From: Thiohalobacter sp.
GTDB taxonomy: Bacteria; Pseudomonadota; Gammaproteobacteria; DSM-19610
NCBI GenBank assembly: GCA_027010005.1
Contig: JALVCM010000035.1
Coordinates: 1-5,628 of the forward strand
Length of the DNA: 5,628 bases
Direction of reading: 5' to 3'
The notes under the pieces were generated by a model, which was not told where the DNA came from, made no database searches, and saw only the letters and a program-made list of their open reading frames with translations. A program made the translations under genes and the position numbers. This document shows, piece by piece, positions 1 to 5,628 of the stretch (positions are counted from its first letter, which is position 1; every line of letters starts with the position of its first letter).

Positions 1-26
1 ACCAGGCCTGTATTGCTGTTATTGGT

Positions 27-482
27 TCAGGCGTATTCCTCCAGTTTCTCCCTGGCAGCAGGAAACAATTCCCCTTGTTGTGGTTGAACCTGCTGCAACT
101 GCTCCACTTCCTTCGCCAGTTCGGCGATTGGAAAGACCCATTCCTGACCGGTGAGCGCGTCAAAGGCACGCTCACCATGAAATACCAGAACCACATCACC
201 GGTGACGACCAGCGACAGTTCCACCAGCGGCTGGTCCGCGGTGGGAAGAAAATGCGTAAGGGATTGCAGACATTTGCGGATGCGTTGCAGCGAGATGTTG
301 GCATCCAGCAGGCGCCTGGCGGCACGCAGGGCAATGAGATCGGTAAAGGTGTAACGCGCATGGCCGCCGGGAGTGCGGACGGCGGGAACGACAAGGCCGG
401 TTTTACGCCAGTAACCCAGCTGGCGCGTACTCAGGCCGGTGATGGCGGCGGCCTGCAGACGGCTGAACGAGTCTTGCGTCAC
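27..482 (-). CDS. MerR-family transcriptional regulator, 151 aa
   Basis: This is a DNA-binding regulator with an N-terminal MerR winged helix-turn-helix. From the chosen start, the helix-turn-helix spans about residues 8-30 (AAAITGLSTRQLGYWRKTGL), the wing is RTPGGHARY at 36-44, and the second helical pair runs to about residue 75 (LRAARRLLDANISLQRIRK). These are hallmark MerR features. The C-terminal part (about 85-151) has a short strand-rich stretch, then a Glu/Gln-rich helix that could serve in dimerisation. It has one cysteine (C71) and so lacks the metal- or redox-sensing cysteine sets of MerR, CueR or SoxR; the ligand is unknown. The open frame extends upstream to a TTG at 545, but I prefer the GTG at 482-480. 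An AGGGAG Shine-Dalgarno lies 5 nt before it, and the protein then begins just ahead of the helix-turn-helix as in other family members. It lies 145 nt downstream of the cytochrome pair on the same strand, separated by a terminator, so it is probably its own transcript. The family call is confident; the targets are unknown. Confidence 0.88.
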   Translation of the reverse strand: MTQDSFSRLQAAAITGLSTRQLGYWRKTGLVVPAVRTPGGHARYTFTDLIALRAARRLLDANISLQRIRKCLQSLTHFLPTADQPLVELSLVVTGDVVLVFHGERAFDALTGQEWVFPIAELAKEVEQLQQVQPQQGELFPAAREKLEEYA

Positions 483-509
483 GGATACTCCCTGCCCGTA
501 TGGGCAATA

Positions 510-525
510 TTTCGCCAAGTTTCGC
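510..525 (-). repeat. Direct repeat upstream of the merR-like gene
   Basis: The hexamer TTTCGC (plus strand) occurs at 510-515 and 520-525, exactly 10 bp apart, so both copies face the same side of the helix. They lie 28-43 bp upstream of the proposed GTG start and just downstream of a TTGACA box. That position would suit an operator, for example for autoregulation. This is inference from position and spacing only, and two hexamers can recur by chance. Confidence 0.3.
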
Positions 526-539
526 AGGGTTTTGGGAGA

Positions 540-545
540 TGTCAA
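540..545 (-). promoter_or_regulatory. Possible -35 box (TTGACA) for the merR-like gene
   Basis: The minus strand reads a perfect TTGACA at 545-540, starting one base after the T-tract of the cytochrome operon terminator. A good -10 is not visible at the usual 16-18 bp; the best hexamer there is AAACTT, and an AAATAT lies too far away at 27 bp. MerR-regulated promoters often have long 19-20 bp spacers, but no good -10 is seen at that distance either. The box is therefore only a candidate and the promoter is unproven. Confidence 0.3.
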
Positions 546-547
546 GA

Positions 548-583
548 AAAAAGGGACAAAAAAACGAGTTTTTGTCCCTTTTT
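548..583 (-). terminator. Intrinsic terminator of the cytochrome operon
   Basis: This is a perfect 15-bp inverted repeat (548-562 with 569-583) around a 6-nt loop. The core GGGAC/GTCCC is flanked by A- and T-tracts. On the minus strand the order is A-tract, stem, then a run of six T's ending at 547, the classic Rho-independent layout. It lies 44 nt after the stop codon of the downstream cytochrome gene (628). Because the repeat is symmetric it could also stop plus-strand transcription, but no plus-strand gene ends here. Confidence 0.82.
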
Positions 584-590
584 GAATGAA

Positions 591-624
591 TTTTTACCTC
601 ACCAGGATCCGGTGAGGCAAAAAA
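591..624 (-). repeat. First 3' hairpin after the cytochrome operon
   Basis: CCTCACC (611-617 read on the minus strand) pairs with GGTGAGG (603-597) around a 7-nt loop containing GGATCC. On the minus-strand RNA the stem extends through a G-U pair (618 with 596) and five U-A pairs (619-623 with 595-591), giving about 13 bp. The equivalent plus-strand pair is an A-C mismatch, so the structure fits the minus-strand transcript better. No U-tract follows it, so it is more likely an mRNA 3' end stabiliser or a helper to the next hairpin than a terminator by itself. Confidence 0.5.
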
Positions 625-627
625 CGG

Positions 628-969
628 TTATTTCTGAATAGTCCTCGGCACTACCGGGGTGAAGACACCGGACTGGCTGGAGAACCAGGCAGCGACATCT
701 TTAATATCCTGCCCTGACAGGCCGGCGGCAAAACCTGCCATGATCGGGTTGGAGCGGGCGCCACTCTGGTAGTCGAGCAGGGCACGTTCAATATAGTTTG
801 CGTGCTGGCCTGCCAGACGGGGATATTGCGGGTCTGAACTGTTGCCGTCAGCGGCGTGGCAGGCGGCGCATTTCTGTACAGCGATGCTTTTGCCGGCTTC
901 AGCGGAACCGCCGGCCATTGCCATGGTGCTGAAAAAGGTTAAAACAAAAATCGGGATCAGGCGTTTCAT
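628..969 (-). CDS. Monohaem c-type cytochrome, cytochrome c4/c553-like, 113 aa
   Basis: This is a small class I c-type cytochrome predicted to carry electrons in the periplasm. Residues 1-19 form a Sec signal peptide (MKR, hydrophobic core, AMA cleavage site before GG), leaving about 94 mature residues. The haem site is C34-A-A-C37-H38; H38 is the proximal ligand and M77 (in RSNPIMAGF) the likely distal one. The motifs PRLAGQHANYIERAL and LSGQDIKDVAAWFS are typical of the cytochrome c4/c553 family, and the protein most resembles the second domain of dihaem c4. The ATG at 969 is preceded by GAGGAAG with 5 nt spacing. It lies 30 nt after the upstream cytochrome gene, so the two are almost certainly co-transcribed, and is followed by two hairpins including the operon terminator. 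The class is certain. The electron partners, such as a cbb3 oxidase or a sulfur-oxidising enzyme, cannot be read from this window. Confidence 0.93.
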   Translation of the reverse strand: MKRLIPIFVLTFFSTMAMAGGSAEAGKSIAVQKCAACHAADGNSSDPQYPRLAGQHANYIERALLDYQSGARSNPIMAGFAAGLSGQDIKDVAAWFSSQSGVFTPVVPRTIQK

Positions 970-999
970 TGATTCTTCCTCAACTGAAATATGTGCAGG

Positions 1000-1326
1000 T
1001 TACTTGCCGCTGTGGGCAAAAAATGCGGCAATGTCTTCCATGTCCTGGTCACTCAGGGAGCGGGCCTGGGCCTGCATGGTTTTGTGAGACCGCTGTCCGG
1101 CCTTGTAGGCCTGCAAGGCAGAAACCAGGTACTGCGCATGCTGTCCGCCAAGTTTTGGCACATGATAGGTCGGGTATACATTGGTGTAGCTGGGCACGCC
1201 ATGACAGCCCATGCAGGTCGCAGCCTTCGCCTTGCCTGCCATAGCATCACCGGCTGCCTGACTGGCGAAAGGCAGCGTGCTTGCTGATGCCAGCAGCACC
1301 AGTGCGGATAGATAAGTTGTCTTCAT
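1000..1326 (-). CDS. Monohaem c-type cytochrome, cytochrome c4 N-terminal-domain-like, 108 aa
   Basis: This is the first gene of a two-gene cytochrome operon and encodes a periplasmic class I cytochrome c. Residues 1-24 form a Sec signal peptide ending ASQA, leaving about 84 mature residues. The haem motif is C38-M-G-C41-H42, and M84 (in RSHKTMQAQ) is the likely sixth ligand. GDAMAGKAKAATCMGCHG, the KLGGQHAQYLVSALQAYKAG stretch and LSDQDMEDIAAFFA are typical of the first domain of cytochrome c4. The loop after CMGCHG (VPSYTNVYPTYH) differs from the usual DGxS stretch. It shares the GQHAxYxxxALxxYxxGxRS pattern with the downstream cytochrome, so the pair probably arose by duplication or by splitting of a dihaem gene. 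The ATG at 1326 has GAGGA close upstream, a plausible Shine-Dalgarno. A candidate promoter lies at 1350-1371. Confidence 0.93.
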   Translation of the reverse strand: MKTTYLSALVLLASASTLPFASQAAGDAMAGKAKAATCMGCHGVPSYTNVYPTYHVPKLGGQHAQYLVSALQAYKAGQRSHKTMQAQARSLSDQDMEDIAAFFAHSGK

Positions 1327-1349
1327 ACGTCCTCGCTTCAGTGGTAGTT

Positions 1350-1371
1350 ATTATGGTTTCACGCCGTGAAA
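1350..1371 (-). promoter_or_regulatory. Candidate promoter and palindromic operator of the cytochrome operon
   Basis: The minus strand reads CATAAT at 1355-1350, five of six matches to a sigma70 -10 box, 24 nt before the ATG at 1326. Directly upstream lies a perfect 15-bp palindrome, TTTCACG-C-CGTGAAA (1357-1371), filling the spacer between the -10 and any -35. No good -35 hexamer is found at 16-20 bp, which fits a promoter needing an activator or one blocked by a repressor. The palindrome is seen directly; the operator role is inference, and the binding protein is unknown. Confidence 0.45.
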
Positions 1372-1444
1372 TCGCTGCACACAACGCAACCCCGAGTGAC
1401 GCTGAGTGCGCCTTTTATCAGTATCAGGGCGTTGGCAGTATATC

Positions 1445-1501
1445 GTAAAGGAAACCCTGATCAATTCCTTTACCGTCATTCCGTATATCGCCGGAATGAC
1501 G
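1445..1501. repeat. Two abutting perfect hairpins, REP-like
   Basis: Hairpin B, 1445-1473, has 9-bp arms GTAAAGGAA/TTCCTTTAC and an 11-nt loop. Hairpin A, 1474-1501, starts on the very next base and has 10-bp arms CGTCATTCCG/CGGAATGACG and an 8-nt loop. Neither is followed by a T-tract on either strand, so neither looks like a standard terminator, although hairpin A is only 23 nt past the stop codon of the DsrE-like gene and may form its mRNA 3' end. GTATATCG occurs at 1438-1445 and again inside hairpin A at 1483-1490. A GTCATTCC/GGAATGAC core is reminiscent of dispersed extragenic repeats in many proteobacteria. Copy number elsewhere cannot be judged here. Confidence 0.6.
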
Positions 1502-1524
1502 AAATAATCAGAGTTTCGTAAAGT

Positions 1525-1995
1525 TTACCAGCTGATATAGCTGTATCCCTGTTCCTGCAGCAACATCAGGTCATCGGCACCAATTTCGACAACTTCTGCA
1601 AAGTCGAGGATATCGTCTTCCGTCCAGCCGAGTGATTTCATGGTATTGCCGCAGGCATGAAAGGAAACGCCATAGGCTGCCAGGCTGGCGACGCGCTTCT
1701 GGATGATTTCAGGGACAGGGCGTTCCGGGTCTTCGGCAAGAATATGTATGCCCGGCCCGATTGCAGTCACCACGATGTGAATATTGTCACCGTATTTGCG
1801 CAACAGTGCACCGACAGAGAACAGGACGTGTCCCATATAATCGGGGTCAGCCTGGTTGAACTGGTAGACCACCTTGTGTTCGGGATTGTCAAACAGGGGG
1901 TCTGCCATGACTCTGGAGCCTGCGGTGAGCAGGATCAGCAGGCCTGTCATGGCCAGGTAATTGAGGAGGTGGCGTCTTGTTCCTGGTGTTTTCAT
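1525..1995 (-). CDS. Exported DsrE-like family protein, 156 aa
   Basis: This is a small protein of the DsrE/DsrF-like superfamily, whose cytoplasmic members handle sulfur atoms on a conserved cysteine. The domain runs from about residue 40 (KVVYQFNQAD) to the C-terminus. The key segment is YGVSFHACGNTMKSLG, with the single mature-part cysteine C115 in the FxxCxNTM pattern of this subfamily. The N-terminus is a signal peptide: TRRHLLN at 6-12, hydrophobic 13-26, then VMA cleavage before D32. The paired arginines resemble a Tat motif, but Sec export is equally possible. An upstream in-frame ATG at 2067 gives 180 aa. I prefer the ATG at 1995 because GGA lies 6 nt before it and the signal peptide then starts cleanly; the ATG at 2001 has no room for a ribosome site. 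It lies upstream of the two cytochromes on the same strand with a 198-bp gap, so it is probably a separate transcript. The substrate and reaction are unknown. Confidence 0.85.
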   Translation of the reverse strand: MKTPGTRRHLLNYLAMTGLLILLTAGSRVMADPLFDNPEHKVVYQFNQADPDYMGHVLFSVGALLRKYGDNIHIVVTAIGPGIHILAEDPERPVPEIIQKRVASLAAYGVSFHACGNTMKSLGWTEDDILDFAEVVEIGADDLMLLQEQGYSYISW

Positions 1996-2074
1996 GGTCA
2001 TTCCGGATGCTGTGGGCCTGTGTGCTACGACAGTCGCTGGCCGTTTAACGTTCAACCTGTATTGCATACGCAGT

Positions 2075-2085
2075 GTACAATGTAC
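2075..2085 (+). promoter_or_regulatory. Possible hrpA -10 box inside a GTACA palindrome
   Basis: TACAAT at 2076-2081 matches the sigma70 -10 consensus in five of six positions and would give an hrpA leader of about 65-70 nt. It lies inside a perfect 11-bp palindrome, GTACA-A-TGTAC (2075-2085), between the divergent hrpA and DsrE-like genes. The upstream -35 is weak; TTCAAC at 19 bp is the best seen. I found no clear promoter for the DsrE-like gene on the other strand. This is a low-confidence candidate. Confidence 0.3.
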
Positions 2086-2092
2086 CCCGATT

Positions 2093-2129
2093 CAGCGGTG
2101 GCAACCATCATGTGAGCCTGTTACCGCTG
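2093..2129 (+). promoter_or_regulatory. Predicted hairpin in the hrpA 5' leader with a start-stop AUG
   Basis: CAGCGGT (2093-2099) pairs with ACCGCTG (2123-2129), extended by two G-U pairs and two further pairs to about 11 bp, with a 15-nt loop. The loop contains ATG immediately followed by TGA (2110-2115), in the hrpA frame, with GGTGG 8 nt before it. The stem ends 25 nt before the hrpA start. A regulatory role is speculative. Confidence 0.35.
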
Positions 2130-2154
2130 TTTCCCGTTACCACACAGGTTTGAG

Positions 2155-5100
2155 ATGAAAGAGTCAACCACCCGTCCCGGGGAAAAGGCCCTCGACGGGT
2201 TGCAACAAGGACTGGATGATTGTCTGGCGCGGGATATTCCCGGGCTGACGAAAAAAATTGCCGGTCTGCGCCGTCGTCTGCAACGTCGTCAGCCGATCGA
2301 TCAGGGCGTCGCATCGCTGGACCGGGCGATCGCTGCCTCCCGACAGCGTGTCACTTTGCGGCGTGAGGCTTTGCTTCAGCCCGAATACCCGTCGTCACTG
2401 CCCGTTGTCGAACAGCGTGAAACCATTCTGCAAACCCTGGACAGGCACCAGGTGGTTATTCTGTGCGGTGAAACCGGTTCCGGTAAAACCACCCAGTTAC
2501 CCAAACTGTGCCTGGAATCGGAGCGCGGCACACGGGGCAAGATCGGTCATACCCAGCCTCGGCGTATTGCCGCACGCAGTCTGGCAGCGCGCATTGCCGA
2601 GGAACTGCATTGCCCGTTGGGTGAGGCGGTAGGTTACAAGGTACGTTTCCAGGACCGTGTGCGTGACAGCAGTTTTATCAAGATCATGACAGACGGTATT
2701 TTGCTGGCTGAAATACAGTCTGACCCGGAACTCCGTGAATACGATACGTTGATTATCGACGAGGCGCACGAACGCAGCCTTAACGTTGATTTTATGCTGG
2801 GTTACCTGCGGCGCCTGCTGCCGAAACGCCCGGATCTCAAAGTCATTGTTACCTCGGCCACCATCGATCCGCAGCGCTTTTCCCGCCATTTCAACGATGC
2901 CCCCATCATCCAGGTTTCCGGGCGAACCTTCCCGGTGGAAGTGCGTTACCGCCCCGTCAGCGGTGAAGACGAGGACCAGCGCGACCGCAGCCGTGGCCAG
3001 GCCATTATCGATGCCGTCGATGAACTGGCGAGAGAAGGCCCGGGCGATATCCTGGTATTCCTGCCGGGCGAGCGCGCCATCCGTGAAACCAGCGAACTGT
3101 TACGCAAACACCACCCCGCGCACACGGAAATCCTGCCCCTGTATGCACGCCTGTCGGCACAACAGCAAAGCCAGGTATTCTGTTCCCACCCCGGGCGTCG
3201 CATTGTACTGGCGACCAACGTGGCTGAAACCTCGCTGACGGTGCCGGGTATCCGTTATGTCATTGATACCGGGCTGGCGCGTATCAGCCGCTACAGTTAC
3301 CGTACCAAGGTGCAGCGTTTGCCGATCGAGGCAGTATCGCAGGCCTCGGCCAACCAGCGCACCGGACGCTGCGGGCGTGTGCAGGCGGGTATCTGTATTC
3401 GGCTGTACAGCGAAGAGGATTTCCTTGCGCGTGCTGAATTTACCGCGCCGGAAATACATCGTACCAACCTTGCGGCGGTCATCCTGCAAATGGCTTCACT
3501 GAAGCTGGGCGAGGTCGAAGCCTTTCCGTTTGTGGACCCGCCGGACAGCCGGCTGGTGCGTGACGGTTACAAACTTCTCCATGAGCTGGGGGCTGTTGAT
3601 GAACAGCAACGTCTGACAGCACGTGGCCGGGAGTTGTGTCGTTTGCCGCTGGACCCGCGCCTGGCACGTATTATCCTTGCAGCACGCGAATTGAACTGTC
3701 TCAGTGAAATACTGGTAATTACCGCGGTACTGGAAGCCGCCGACCCACGCGACCGGCCACTCGACAAGGCGCAGGCTGCGGATGAGAAGCATGCGCTGTT
3801 CCGTGATGACAAGTCCGATTTTCTGTCCTACCTGAAATTGTGGCGTGCCTGGAAAGCGCAGTCACGCCACCTGTCGCAGAACAAGTTGCGCAAATGGTGC
3901 CGGGAACATTTTATTTCCTGGCTGCGCATGCGCGAGTGGGCGGACATTCACCGCCAGTTGCACGAGCAGGTCACCAGCATGGGGATGCACTGTAATACCA
4001 GCGAGGCGGATTACCAGGCGATTCACTGTGCACTGATCAGTGGCCTGCTCGGGAATATTGCTTTCCAGGTCGAGCCGGGGGAATACCAGGGTGCACGCAA
4101 TCTGCGCTTCACACTGTTTCCGGGCTCCGCACTGGCCAGAAAAAAACCGGGCTGGGTGGTGGCTGCCGAGCTGGTTGAAACCGGCAGGCGCTACCTGCGT
4201 ACTGTCGCGGCGATCGACCCGGCCTGGGTGGAGCCACTGGCGGGACCCTTGCTGAAACATCACTACTCGGACCCACACTGGGAAAAAAAGCGTTCCCGGG
4301 TTGTCGCGTTTGAACGCGTCACACTGTACGGCCTGCCGCTGGTCAACCGGCGCAGAGTGAATTACGGACCGATTGACCCTGTCACATCGCGCAGCCTGTT
4401 TATTCGTCACGCCCTGGTAGAAGGCCTGTTTAACACGCATGCCGCATTTGCAGAACACAACCGGGCACTGCTTGCCGAGTTCGATCAGCTTGAATCAAAA
4501 GCGCGCCGTCGCGATGTGCTGGTGGATGAGGAAGATCTTTATAACTTTTTTGATGAACGCTTGCCGGAAGATGTCTATGACGGGCCGCGTTTCAATCGCT
4601 GGTGGAAAAAAGCTGTGGTCAGCAATCCACACTGCCTGCACCTGGACCGCGAAACGGTCATGCGCAAGGGTGCGGAGACCGTGGATGAGCAGGATTTCCC
4701 TTCCCAGATCAACGTTCATGGCCTGCGGCTGGGGGTGAAATATCACTTTTCACCCGGCGATGAGGATGACGGTGTGTGTATTCAGGTGCCACTGGCAGCA
4801 CTCAACCAGCTATGTCAGGAAGATTTCGACTGGCTGGTGCCGGGCCTGCGCCAGGAGAAAGTGATCCTGTTGATCAGGTCCCTGCCAAAAACATTACGGC
4901 GTCACTTTGTGCCTGCGCCTGATTTTGCCCGCGCCTGTCTGCAGGCAATAGAACAACACGAAGGTGATCTGCTGGATGCGCTTGCGGTGCAACTGAAGCG
5001 CATGACACAGATCGACGTGCCGTATACGGCCTGGCGACCGGAATCCTTGCCGGGCCACCTGTTCGCCTGGTTTGAGCTGGTCGATGAGCAGGGCAAGCGA

Positions 5101-5628
5101 ATCGACGCGGGGCGTGACCTGGCGGCCCTCCAGCAGCGCCATGGTGAACAGGCACAGAGCCACTTTGCCAGCCTGACGGATTCCGGGTTTGAACGCGGTG
5201 ATATACGTGACTGGGACTTTGGCGAACTGCCGGAGTTTGTTGAAATGACCCGTGCAGGTATCACGTTGCAGGCCTGGCCGGCCCTGGAAAGGGTAGACGA
5301 TACGATTAACCTGCGTTTGTTCGATAACCCGCAGGCCGCTGCCAGGGCGCATCGTGAAGGCTTGCTGGCGCTGTTCCGTCGTGCGGCAGGGCGTCATCTA
5401 CGCGATATCCGGCGTGCCGTACCCGAGTTACCGAAGCAAGTGATGTGGTTTGCTCCACTGGGTTCGGCCGAAGTGCTGCAGGCTGACCTGGAACAGGCCG
5501 TGTTGCAGGCAGCGTTTATGGCTGGTGACGAGGCAGTGCGTGATGAGGTGGCATACCATCAGCGTCTTGCCTCGGGCAATGCGAAGCTGCCGGGGCTTGC
5601 CGTTAAAATTGGTCGCTACAGTTACGAA
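2155..5628 (+). CDS. hrpA: ATP-dependent RNA helicase HrpA (DEAH box), 3' end outside the window
   Basis: The frame is open from the ATG at 2155 to the right edge, 1158 codons without a stop; E. coli HrpA has about 1300 residues, so roughly 140 are missing. It is a superfamily 2 DEAH helicase that uses ATP to move along or unwind RNA in the cytoplasm. Motifs in order: Walker A GETGSGKT (105-112), DEAH (202-205), SAT (234-236), VFLPGE (301-306), ATNVAETSLT (353-362), and QRTGRCGR (401-408), where T403 replaces the lysine I recall in E. coli. After the two RecA domains come the winged-helix/HA2 region (about 430-600), an OB fold with GARNLRFTLFPGS (from about 646), and from about 718 the long C-terminal DUF3418 region typical of HrpA (FIRHALVEG, WWKK, LPKTLRRHFVPAP). 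The start is fixed by AGG 6 nt upstream and by an in-frame TGA at 2113. In E. coli HrpA is linked to fimbrial mRNA processing and, more recently, to rescue of stalled ribosomes. It diverges from the DsrE-like gene, with a 159-bp gap. Confidence 0.97.
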   Translation, partial: MKESTTRPGEKALDGLQQGLDDCLARDIPGLTKKIAGLRRRLQRRQPIDQGVASLDRAIAASRQRVTLRREALLQPEYPSSLPVVEQRETILQTLDRHQVVILCGETGSGKTTQLPKLCLESERGTRGKIGHTQPRRIAARSLAARIAEELHCPLGEAVGYKVRFQDRVRDSSFIKIMTDGILLAEIQSDPELREYDTLIIDEAHERSLNVDFMLGYLRRLLPKRPDLKVIVTSATIDPQRFSRHFNDAPIIQVSGRTFPVEVRYRPVSGEDEDQRDRSRGQAIIDAVDELAREGPGDILVFLPGERAIRETSELLRKHHPAHTEILPLYARLSAQQQSQVFCSHPGRRIVLATNVAETSLTVPGIRYVIDTGLARISRYSYRTKVQRLPIEAVSQASANQRTGRCGRVQAGICIRLYSEEDFLARAEFTAPEIHRTNLAAVILQMASLKLGEVEAFPFVDPPDSRLVRDGYKLLHELGAVDEQQRLTARGRELCRLPLDPRLARIILAARELNCLSEILVITAVLEAADPRDRPLDKAQAADEKHALFRDDKSDFLSYLKLWRAWKAQSRHLSQNKLRKWCREHFISWLRMREWADIHRQLHEQVTSMGMHCNTSEADYQAIHCALISGLLGNIAFQVEPGEYQGARNLRFTLFPGSALARKKPGWVVAAELVETGRRYLRTVAAIDPAWVEPLAGPLLKHHYSDPHWEKKRSRVVAFERVTLYGLPLVNRRRVNYGPIDPVTSRSLFIRHALVEGLFNTHAAFAEHNRALLAEFDQLESKARRRDVLVDEEDLYNFFDERLPEDVYDGPRFNRWWKKAVVSNPHCLHLDRETVMRKGAETVDEQDFPSQINVHGLRLGVKYHFSPGDEDDGVCIQVPLAALNQLCQEDFDWLVPGLRQEKVILLIRSLPKTLRRHFVPAPDFARACLQAIEQHEGDLLDALAVQLKRMTQIDVPYTAWRPESLPGHLFAWFELVDEQGKRIDAGRDLAALQQRHGEQAQSHFASLTDSGFERGDIRDWDFGELPEFVEMTRAGITLQAWPALERVDDTINLRLFDNPQAAARAHREGLLALFRRAAGRHLRDIRRAVPELPKQVMWFAPLGSAEVLQADLEQAVLQAAFMAGDEAVRDEVAYHQRLASGNAKLPGLAVKIGRYSYE

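Larger units (their letters stand above)
1327..1524. other. Intergenic region between the DsrE-like gene and the cytochrome operon
   Basis: No coding region is evident here. It holds the double hairpin (1445-1501) on the side of the DsrE-like gene and the CATAAT box plus palindrome (1350-1371) next to the cytochromes. The middle part, about 1375-1437, shows only short repeated words such as GAGTG and TATCAG, and I see nothing functional in it. Confidence 0.6.

Noticed and set aside
493..506. Small hairpin TGCCC/GGGCA just upstream of the Shine-Dalgarno of the MerR-like gene
   Set aside because: A 5-bp stem is too short to claim as a regulatory element; it is noted only for its position.
75..641. 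188-codon plus-strand open frame opposite the MerR-like gene
   Set aside because: It is antisense to a well-supported MerR-family gene, runs through the terminator hairpin (548-583), and its translation shows no recognisable domain.
1491..2006. CCGGAATGAC at 1491-1500 and its inverse GTCATTCCGG at 1997-2006 flank the DsrE-like gene, suggesting terminal inverted repeats of a mobile unit
   Set aside because: The match is only 10 bp with unrelated flanks, the right copy is the ribosome-binding region of the gene, and several repeated 10-mers are expected by chance in a window this size.
1657..2115. 152-codon plus-strand open frame opposite the DsrE-like gene
   Set aside because: It is antisense to a gene with clear family motifs and a signal peptide; the translation shows no domain and is explained as a shadow.
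2497..5397. Several open frames of 60-200 codons opposite or out of frame with hrpA (for example 3862-4458 minus and 4894-5397 minus)
   Set aside because: They lie wholly inside the hrpA coding frame, which matches E. coli HrpA continuously. Their translations look like low-complexity shadows of GC-rich codons, with no family motifs or convincing ribosome sites.
2155..5628. Possible truncation or pseudogenisation of hrpA, because no stop codon is seen
   Set aside because: The frame simply leaves the window. There is no internal stop or frameshift, and all helicase motifs are intact.

Overview
The window looks like a chromosomal stretch from a gammaproteobacterium. The basis is a full-length-type HrpA helicase closely matching the E. 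coli protein along its length, together with c4-type cytochromes. Base composition is moderately GC-rich and even across the genes. There are no tRNAs, rRNAs, CRISPR arrays, transposases or phage genes. The species cannot be named; a respiratory or sulfur-oxidising lifestyle is possible from the periplasmic DsrE-like protein and the c-type cytochromes, but this is inference.

Layout: the left 2 kb is read entirely on the minus strand. In transcription order it holds a small exported DsrE-like protein (1995 to 1525), a 198-bp intergenic region with two abutting hairpins and a candidate promoter with a 15-bp palindrome, two tandem monoheme c-type cytochromes (1326 to 1000 and 969 to 628), a pair of 3' hairpins of which the second is a strong intrinsic terminator (583 to 548), and a MerR-family regulator (482 to 27). 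On the plus strand, divergent from the DsrE-like gene, hrpA starts at 2155 and runs off the right edge with 1158 codons present and no frameshift. It accounts for more than 60 percent of the window.

The two cytochromes resemble the two halves of dihaem cytochrome c4, made as separate periplasmic proteins from one operon. They probably carry electrons to a terminal oxidase or other periplasmic acceptor. The DsrE-like protein is also predicted to be exported, so all three would work in the same compartment. The MerR-type regulator lies just downstream and might control these genes, but nothing in the sequence proves it. HrpA is an RNA helicase with no evident link to the redox genes.

Most of the window is ordinary. 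The points worth a second look are the split-c4 arrangement, the palindrome in the cytochrome promoter, the double hairpin after the DsrE-like gene, the terminator directly abutting a TTGACA box, and a start-stop AUG in a predicted hairpin in the hrpA leader. I found no convincing previously undescribed system.
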